Assembly: GCF_000002865.3 (NCBI RefSeq)
Contig: NW_001865039.1
Span: 2,740,108 to 2,804,107 of the forward strand
DNA: 64,000 nucleotides
Direction: 5' to 3'
Source of the DNA: Monosiga brevicollis MX1
Taxonomy: Eukaryota > Opisthokonta > Choanoflagellata > Craspedida > Salpingoecidae
Positions 57,801-64,000 of this stretch are shown here, piece after piece. Made by a program: the position numbers and the translations under genes. Position 1 is the first letter of the stretch. The number at the start of each line of letters is the position of its first letter. Below the pieces are notes generated by a model. That model was not told the origin of the DNA. It worked only from the letters and a program-made list of their open reading frames with translations, and made no database searches.

Positions 57801-60800
57801 TCAGACAATTGTGTTCAAAGTTTGAATCAAAGACTCAAAGTCGTCGTCGGCATCGTCTGATGACGCCTGGAACGTCTGCAGCTCGTGCTGCTGGGACGAT
57901 GCACTCGTCGAAGAGTACAAGGAAGTGTTGGCCGTAGCTCCCGACGCTCCATACACTGTCTGGGGATCGAGACTGGCCTGGGCACGAGCGTTGTGCTGCG
58001 CAGCGGCGGTGGCAGCCCGTGTCATGTTGTACAACTGTGGGTTTGTTTTGTAATATGTGACAATGGCCTCGTAGAGGAACCGATATTGCACCACGGTCTG
58101 CACAAGACCGGCGCGGTACATGCGCAGGTAGGCAACGGTGGCTGCCACATCCACATTGCCCAGTGACTCCAGCCGCTGCATGAGAGCATACATGGCTAAA
58201 AAGGTGCCTGTTCGGCCAATGCCGGCGCTGCAATGCACAACTGGCGGCCCAACCTCATTCCCAGATCGCGCTGCCTCAATGTGCTGCTTCACGTCGAGCA
58301 CAAAGCGGATAAAGCCCACGGCCGTGGGTGGGGCTCCGCCATCAGGCCAGCTAAAGTAGTCAAATTGCTTGATGATGCGAGCCTCGTTGGTTTCCAGGTC
58401 GATGAGGCGCAACGTGCGCACGCCATACTCGGGTGAAAGATTGGTGTAGTCCAGAGCCACGATGCTGTAGCCACCCACCCGCATTGGTACTTCCGGCTCG
58501 GGCCAGTACTTGTAGCACTTGAGGCGACCCTCCTCCACCTCACGCGTCATCATGATGATGCTGGAGGAATTTGTCTCCCAAATCATGCGCCAAAAGTCGC
58601 CTACTGTCGAGGCAATTGGCCCCTGTGAGGCAATGAAGGCGTTGTCGCGTGTCCAGCTGGGAATGTAGTTGGCATTGATGTAGTCTGATCCGAGTTGCCC
58701 TGTGTGCGACAGCAAGACGCGAGTGTCATCAATGGGCAACACATTGCCATAGCGATTCTTCTTGACGTTGTACGTCTCAGTGGCCGCCTTGAACGTGAAG
58801 GGCGAGCTCTCCGAGTCGTGTTTGATTGCATCAAACTCAGCATCAATCTGGTTCTTCACACGTCTCTCCTCAACAACGGCTTCCAAATAAGAGGCATCGA
58901 CCGTCGTGGGAGTACGCTCCTCCCCAGCAAAACGCGCATGTAGCATGGACAGGTGTTGGTGGTATGCAGCATTGGGAGTGGCCGCTGATCGGGGCGGCGC
59001 GAGTGGACTGTTGCGTACCTGCACTCCGCCCACACCGTCGGCCATGACACGGACTGTATTCAGACCAAAGGATCGACGAGGAATGCTTGTTTCCATCAAC
59101 TCGGGCTCCTCCTGACTGGCCCCGAGGCCTCCATCGGGTGCACTCCAGAATTGTTCCGCCCGCTCCTGAGTCATGTAGTTCCACTGTGATCCACCAAGGC
59201 CGTTGACAGCAGCCCCAGAGCTTGCGCTCAAGCCTGTCTGGTCCAAGCTGGTCATGCTGTCTTGAAGCATGTCTCGCTTCAAAGTATCCAGGTCGATGGT
59301 CACCGTTTTGGTGCTTGCACCCAGCGTGCGATCCTCCATGGGGAAAATAGCGGGCCCCAGGTTGGAGGTACCGGTGCGTGCGTCCTTGCGGCGCAAGAAC
59401 ATGACAACCAAGACGAGGATCAAGAGCCCCAACACTGCAACCACTACAATGGCAGCGATAAGTGCAGAGGACGCGGCTTCATTGGAGGATGTTGATCCTG
59501 TCGAGGACGTGTTCTGATTAACCGTATTCAGCACCATCGGGTCCGTCTCAACCGCCACTACTTCGTTGTTAAGCAAAGTACGGGTTTGCACAACGAATGA
59601 ATAGTTGACACCAACCTCCAAGGTTTCACCCTGATCCGGGACAACCACCCAAGAGAAGTCGGTATACCCTGAGGCTGGGACGGCCATGGCATCGTCAAGA
59701 CTACACGAGCAATCGCTGCGTGGAATGCTGGGTGCGCAGTAACACAGGCGATAGCCCAGGATCTGCCCGTTGGGCTCACTTGGTGCCGTCCAGGAGACGT
59801 TGAAGCTGGGCCGGGACGTTAGCTGGCGCACGGTGACACTCTCCGAATCAACATTAAAGTCAAGAGTCTGGCGGCTGTAGGATCGGCTGCTATACACGAG
59901 ATTGTTGCCTTCGTCGTACTCGCGCAACTGAAACTGGTATGATGTGCTGGGTAAGAGTCCATCCAACTCATAAGTGTCGGCTGAAGCATTGTAGTCGGCA
60001 TTGGCGGGACCAAAAATTTGACACCAGCAGTAGCCATCCTCCATCGCAATAGTTTCACCTTCTTGACCCAAACAGAGCTCCGGGGTACAGTCGTAATTGC
60101 GGCGCATCCACACTTCGACCCGCGTGAGATTGAGCGTGTTGCGGCGACGTCGCGCTGAACTGCAAGCATCATACTCCGGGAACTCGTCGCAGATTGAGGG
60201 GCGCTGAAGATTGAAACGCACGGCGCGGGCATCTTCTGTTTCAGCGGCATCAATAAATGGCACTACACGATATTGACGAGCAACAGAACCCGACGAAGGT
60301 GTCCCGCCAACATTGGAGGCGCGCGCAGTTAGCGTGTATGTATTCGTTGCCGTGCTTACGTAAGCTAGGTTAGACACGTAGATCGGCACAACACTTCCAG
60401 AAGCCATGTAGTCGGAGGACACGCTAAAGGCGCTCGTTGTGGGTGATACTGACCAAGCCACTGCGCTCATGGAAAATTCGTCAGACCCGTCACCGTCCTC
60501 AAGGAGAAGGCCTCCGACAGGAAGCTCGCTGCGAACAATCTCGGAGATGAGAACGGTCGTGGCCCCTCCGAAAGAAATTGTGGGAGCAAGGTCATTGACG
60601 TCCAGCAAGGCAACGCGGACAATAGCCACGGCCAGGTTCTCGTCCTGATCCACCGCAGCCACACGCAGCTCATAGGTCGGTGCGTCGGTCTCATAGTCCA
60701 AGCTGCGCCGGGTTGACACAATGCCTGATGACTGGCCCACAACAAAGCTGTCGTGCGTTTGAATACGGTTGCTTGCATCAACCAAGAAATAGTTCACTGT

Positions 60801-63800
60801 CGCGGCCCCACTCTCATCTGGGTCGGTGGCTGTCAAGGTTACAAGCACCGAATTGGCCGGTGTGTTTTCGGCCAAGGTCAGGTTGACAGCGTCTTGCAGA
60901 AAAGCTGGGCTGTTGTCGTTTCGGTCTTCCACCGAAAGGCGCACAAGGGCCTCAACCGCCCGCGCGGGTGAACCACCATCAGTAGCTACCACAACGACTT
61001 CAAGTTCCTCCGTGACTTCGCGATCCACGCCTGCAGTAAGGGAAATGGCACCAGAGCTAGCGTCAATAGCCAGTGTGGTCGATGCAGTGGCAAATGTGAA
61101 TGTGATGTCTGCATTGGTCCCGACATCGAGATCGCTAGCTGCTACAGTCAGGAGCACGCGACCGACATCGCATAGCTCAAAGTTGTCCGTGCAATCGTCA
61201 TCCGCTGTCGTCAATTCGTATTGGGCTCGCACACCATTTTGTGCAGGGGTGAATGCCACACCGCCTTCGCCGCGGTCCATGAAGACGGGCGAATTGTCGT
61301 TGAGGTCTGTCACGTTGATGACAACCGCCACAAGGGCCGACGAGAGGGGTGGACTGCCATTGTCAATGGCACGCACCCAAAGAGAATAAACGCGCTGCAC
61401 CTCCGCGTCCAGTGGCGCAGTTGTGTAGAGAATGCCAGTTTCAGCCTCAATCCGGAACAGCGCAGAAGAGTTTTCAAGGGCATACGAGACCACGTTGCCA
61501 ACTTCAAGGTCGGCATCGGTTGCCTCAAACACGCTGCTCATGGCAATGGCAGTATTAGCTGCTGCGTTCTCGGGGACGGCACCTGCATAGGCTGAGGATG
61601 CAAACTGCGGATGATTATCGTTGACGTCCAGTACGGTGACATAGACCAATGCTGTGCCAACGAGCCCACCTTGATCCTCGGCCACGACCGTCAAGGTGTA
61701 ACTCTGCATTTGCTCGTAGTCCAGCCCAGCCTCTGTTGAGAGCTGACCAGATGTTGAGTTGATGACCACGACACCAGGTGCACCGCTCACTGTGTATGTG
61801 AGGGTATCGCTGGCATCAAGATCCGTGGCTGTTGTTGTGAGGATGGTTGTCCCGATTGCTGTGCTTTCTGAAACGTCGACCGAGTAGAGCTGCCGAGAAA
61901 ACACTGGGGCATTGTCATTCACGTTCAAAATATGAATGGTCAAATTCAAGGTGGCGCGCAAGGGATTAGCCGTCGTGTCATATGCCTCGATCACAAGGTC
62001 GACCTGTTGGACAGCCTCATAGTCCAAAGCGTCCCGCAGCACCAGCACACCAGAGGTGGCCTGCAAACCAAATGCGTCGGCGTGCTCTGTAGGCTGCAGG
62101 CGATAGCGCAGCACGTCGCCATCGGCGTCCGTGGCTTGCACGGTCACGAGAGTCACAAATTCGGCGTTCTCTTCGACCTCCAAAGTTTGCGACACCGGCA
62201 CAAAAACCGGGGCGTTGTCATTGACGTTGCCAACATTGATGCGCAAGACCATGCTCGTGCTAAGCGACGGTGTGCCGCTGTCTTGTACGATGATAGTAAG
62301 ATCATATGCCTGACGCATCTCGTAGTCCAAAGACTGCTCAAGGCTCAAAAGTCCGGTCGTGCTCTGCAGAGCAAAGAGACCGCTGAAATCGTTCTGAAGA
62401 CTATAGGAGAGCACTGCGTTGATACCAGAATCCAAGTCTGAGGCGGCCCAAACACCCAGGTTGGACGGAGTGGTGTCCTCCGCCACCATGATAGAGGTTG
62501 GGAGATTTGAAACAAACCGTGGTGCATTGTCATTAAAGTCTGTCAGCTGTACGAGAACCGTGGCAGTGGCCGTGAGTGCCGGCGTGCCTTGGTCCGTGGC
62601 CATGATTTGTACCTGAATCGTCTCTTCAGACTCAAAATCCAGCGTACCACTCACAGATAGAACGCCACTCACAGCGTCAATGGCAAAAATGGAGCCCCCC
62701 ATTGTCACTGAGAAGCGTACCTCGGCGTTTACGCCCGAGTCGGCATCTGAGGCGTTAACCTGAGCAACAGGCGTGCCCACCGTCAGCGACTCTGAGATGG
62801 TGATCTCCTGGTATGCGACAGCAAACTGTGGAGCGTTATCGTTGGCATCCTCGACATTCAGGACAATGACGTGATCGGTGCAGTGACCCTTGCAAGGTGT
62901 GAGGGCAGCACCAGTCATGTTGCTGCCCACAGTCACGGCCGGACCGCCGTTATCATCGGCGCGCACCACGACGGTCGCCATTGTCCAGTTCTCATAGTCC
63001 AGTAAGCTGGCTAATGACAGCACGCCATCTGGCGAGACAGCAAACACGCCAGCACGTGTGGTGTTAACCAGAGCAAATGTGATGTTACTGTTGAGATCCG
63101 CATCTGTGGCAGCAAACGTGTAGAACACGTCGCCGATGGCTGCACCTTCGGACAGCGATAGATTACTAGGTGTTGTGCCGACGAACAAGGGCTCGTTGTC
63201 ATTTTGGTCCAACACGGAAACTTGCACGGTTTTCTCAACTGTGAAGCTGCCATCGCTGCACCCAACGATGATGGCGTAAGCTGCACGGGTCTCGCGATCC
63301 AGGTTGATGAGCGGTGACAAAACTCCTGTCACCTCGCCTACAGCAAACACGCCGTCAGCGCTTCGAAGATAAAAGGAAAGCAAGGTGCTGGATACGTCCA
63401 CGTCCGAGGCAGTGAACTGAGCCATGACAGTGCTCAGCGGCGCATTTTCCGTCACAGATACAGAGGTAATGCCATCTGTAAAGGCCGGGGCGTTGTCATT
63501 CACGTCCAGCACAACAACAGTAACCTCAACGGAGGTTGCCAAGCTGCTATCCAGAAGGTTGTAGGCCTCAACGACGAAGGTCGCGTTGGGCAGAACCTCA
63601 TAATCAATGGCAGCAGTCAGGGTGATCAGACCAGACGTTGCATCCACCGTTAGACTCAAGTTGTTGGGATTGTCCACCAGGCGGAAGCGAATTCCTGCAG
63701 TGCCAGCCAGGCCCTCGTCCGCGTCTGTTGCGGACACGGACAGCAACGCGCCGGTTTGACCCTCGCTGATGCTGGTGCTATACGAGGTGAGGTCAAACAC

Positions 63801-64000
63801 TGGTGCGTTGTCGTTAACATCAGTAATGGTCAGCTCCACACGCGCCGTTGCATTGTTGCCGACCACATCCGTGGCCGACACCTGCACAAAGAGCTCGACA
63901 AAACTCTCGCGATCCAAAGCTGCCAGAAGAATAAGTTCACCTGAACTGCTATTCACGCCAAGGTAGTTGTTGTCTTCAACGGCATAGGTCGTCGTCTCAT
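57801..64000 (-). CDS. cadherin - FN3 - transmembrane - receptor tyrosine phosphatase (lefftyrin-like), 5' partial
   Basis: One open frame runs leftward from the right edge to the TGA at 57801 with no intron, more than 2,060 residues. At least eleven cadherin repeats show DxNDN calcium linkers (ITDVNDNAPVF, SVLDQNDNEPLF, HILNVNDNAPVF, NVTDLNDNSPVF) and LDRE/LDYE motifs. Two FN3-like domains follow (YELDGLLPSTSYQFQLREYD; FNVSWTAPSEPNGQILGYRL), with RRRRN between the cadherins and the first FN3. The membrane span is ALIAAIVVVAVLGLLILVLV (about 59395-59475). The single cytoplasmic phosphatase domain is complete: KNRYGNVLPID, the substrate-site segment DYINANYIPS, WPD loop FDYFSWPDGG, active site VVHCSAGIGRTG, and Q-loop QTVVQYRFLYEAI. 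It should be active. Choanoflagellate lefftyrins share this layout; their N-terminal domains would lie beyond this window. Adhesion or prey/matrix sensing coupled to tyrosine dephosphorylation is inferred. Confidence 0.95.
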   Translation of the reverse strand, partial: ETTTYAVEDNNYLGVNSSSGELILLAALDRESFVELFVQVSATDVVGNNATARVELTITDVNDNAPVFDLTSYSTSISEGQTGALLSVSATDADEGLAGTAGIRFRLVDNPNNLSLTVDATSGLITLTAAIDYEVLPNATFVVEAYNLLDSSLATSVEVTVVVLDVNDNAPAFTDGITSVSVTENAPLSTVMAQFTASDVDVSSTLLSFYLRSADGVFAVGEVTGVLSPLINLDRETRAAYAIIVGCSDGSFTVEKTVQVSVLDQNDNEPLFVGTTPSNLSLSEGAAIGDVFYTFAATDADLNSNITFALVNTTRAGVFAVSPDGVLSLASLLDYENWTMATVVVRADDNGGPAVTVGSNMTGAALTPCKGHCTDHVIVLNVEDANDNAPQFAVAYQEITISESLTVGTPVAQVNASDADSGVNAEVRFSVTMGGSIFAIDAVSGVLSVSGTLDFESEETIQVQIMATDQGTPALTATATVLVQLTDFNDNAPRFVSNLPTSIMVAEDTTPSNLGVWAASDLDSGINAVLSYSLQNDFSGLFALQSTTGLLSLEQSLDYEMRQAYDLTIIVQDSGTPSLSTSMVLRINVGNVNDNAPVFVPVSQTLEVEENAEFVTLVTVQATDADGDVLRYRLQPTEHADAFGLQATSGVLVLRDALDYEAVQQVDLVIEAYDTTANPLRATLNLTIHILNVNDNAPVFSRQLYSVDVSESTAIGTTILTTTATDLDASDTLTYTVSGAPGVVVINSTSGQLSTEAGLDYEQMQSYTLTVVAEDQGGLVGTALVYVTVLDVNDNHPQFASSAYAGAVPENAAANTAIAMSSVFEATDADLEVGNVVSYALENSSALFRIEAETGILYTTAPLDAEVQRVYSLWVRAIDNGSPPLSSALVAVVINVTDLNDNSPVFMDRGEGGVAFTPAQNGVRAQYELTTADDDCTDNFELCDVGRVLLTVAASDLDVGTNADITFTFATASTTLAIDASSGAISLTAGVDREVTEELEVVVVATDGGSPARAVEALVRLSVEDRNDNSPAFLQDAVNLTLAENTPANSVLVTLTATDPDESGAATVNYFLVDASNRIQTHDSFVVGQSSGIVSTRRSLDYETDAPTYELRVAAVDQDENLAVAIVRVALLDVNDLAPTISFGGATTVLISEIVRSELPVGGLLLEDGDGSDEFSMSAVAWSVSPTTSAFSVSSDYMASGSVVPIYVSNLAYVSTATNTYTLTARASNVGGTPSSGSVARQYRVVPFIDAAETEDARAVRFNLQRPSICDEFPEYDACSSARRRRNTLNLTRVEVWMRRNYDCTPELCLGQEGETIAMEDGYCWCQIFGPANADYNASADTYELDGLLPSTSYQFQLREYDEGNNLVYSSRSYSRQTLDFNVDSESVTVRQLTSRPSFNVSWTAPSEPNGQILGYRLCYCAPSIPRSDCSCSLDDAMAVPASGYTDFSWVVVPDQGETLEVGVNYSFVVQTRTLLNNEVVAVETDPMVLNTVNQNTSSTGSTSSNEAASSALIAAIVVVAVLGLLILVLVVMFLRRKDARTGTSNLGPAIFPMEDRTLGASTKTVTIDLDTLKRDMLQDSMTSLDQTGLSASSGAAVNGLGGSQWNYMTQERAEQFWSAPDGGLGASQEEPELMETSIPRRSFGLNTVRVMADGVGGVQVRNSPLAPPRSAATPNAAYHQHLSMLHARFAGEERTPTTVDASYLEAVVEERRVKNQIDAEFDAIKHDSESSPFTFKAATETYNVKKNRYGNVLPIDDTRVLLSHTGQLGSDYINANYIPSWTRDNAFIASQGPIASTVGDFWRMIWETNSSSIIMMTREVEEGRLKCYKYWPEPEVPMRVGGYSIVALDYTNLSPEYGVRTLRLIDLETNEARIIKQFDYFSWPDGGAPPTAVGFIRFVLDVKQHIEAARSGNEVGPPVVHCSAGIGRTGTFLAMYALMQRLESLGNVDVAATVAYLRMYRAGLVQTVVQYRFLYEAIVTYYKTNPQLYNMTRAATAAAQHNARAQASLDPQTVYGASGATANTSLYSSTSASSQQHELQTFQASSDDADDDFESLIQTLNTIV

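Overview
This window looks like nuclear DNA of a unicellular holozoan, most likely a choanoflagellate close to Monosiga brevicollis. The reasons are: roughly 55% GC, compact genes cut by many short introns (about 70-200 bases, GT-AG), animal-type gene families (NPL4 with an NZF finger, OSTF1, DCAF13), and above all a giant cadherin with FN3 domains, one membrane span and a cytoplasmic tyrosine phosphatase, an arrangement known from choanoflagellate cadherins of the lefftyrin type. The assignment is by protein similarity from memory; no database was searched. Exon joins were worked out by hand from frame, phase and splice sites. Those with matching phases are firm; others are marked approximate.

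Layout, left to right: 3' end of an unknown gene (+, to 1008); NPL4 (+, 2138-5683) and an OTUD6-type deubiquitinase (+, 5952-7762) in tandem; a Cys-rich single-pass membrane protein (-, 8371-10063); an NDUFS5-like complex I subunit (-, 10836-11315); mitochondrial ribosomal protein L15 (+, 11753-13112); a CCDC42/CFAP73 ciliary coiled coil (-, 13483-15252); a 3-kb gene-poor stretch; a GATA-type finger protein (+, 18249-19184); TADA2/ADA2 (-, 20163-22422, its 5' end lost at a 50-N gap); a probable mitochondrial helical-repeat protein (+, 22988-27783); a RING-TRAF-LysM-FYVE protein (+, 28414-30471); an SGNH esterase (-, 30995-32314); a HAD phosphatase with a CaaX tail (+, 33322-34784); a KCBP-type kinesin-14 (-, 35742-41416); a 1,168-residue repeat coiled coil (+, 43066-46691); RFT1 (-, 47009-50266); DCAF13/Sof1 (+, 50626-53591); a SWI5 protein with an N-terminal winged helix (-, 53623-55046); OSTF1 (+, 55854-57313); and the cadherin-phosphatase (-, 57801 to past the right edge).

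The genes mostly alternate in strand, so spacers alternate between divergent and convergent. Long GA/CT, CA/GT or TCTG arrays sit mainly in divergent (promoter) spacers, while convergent spacers are short, down to 31 bases between the DCAF13 and SWI5 stop codons. Most genes are housekeeping (protein turnover, mitochondria, ribosome assembly, N-glycosylation, chromatin, recombination) or ciliary/cytoskeletal, and they do not form one pathway. NPL4 and OTUD6 are adjacent and both act on ubiquitin.

The best candidates for something little described are the RING-TRAF-LysM-FYVE protein, the winged-helix-SWI5 fusion, the uninterrupted cadherin-phosphatase exon with a furin-like site, and a 52-base near-perfect palindrome inside an OTUD6 intron. 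I saw no rRNA, tRNA, CRISPR array, DNA transposon, LINE, or retrovirus-like element.
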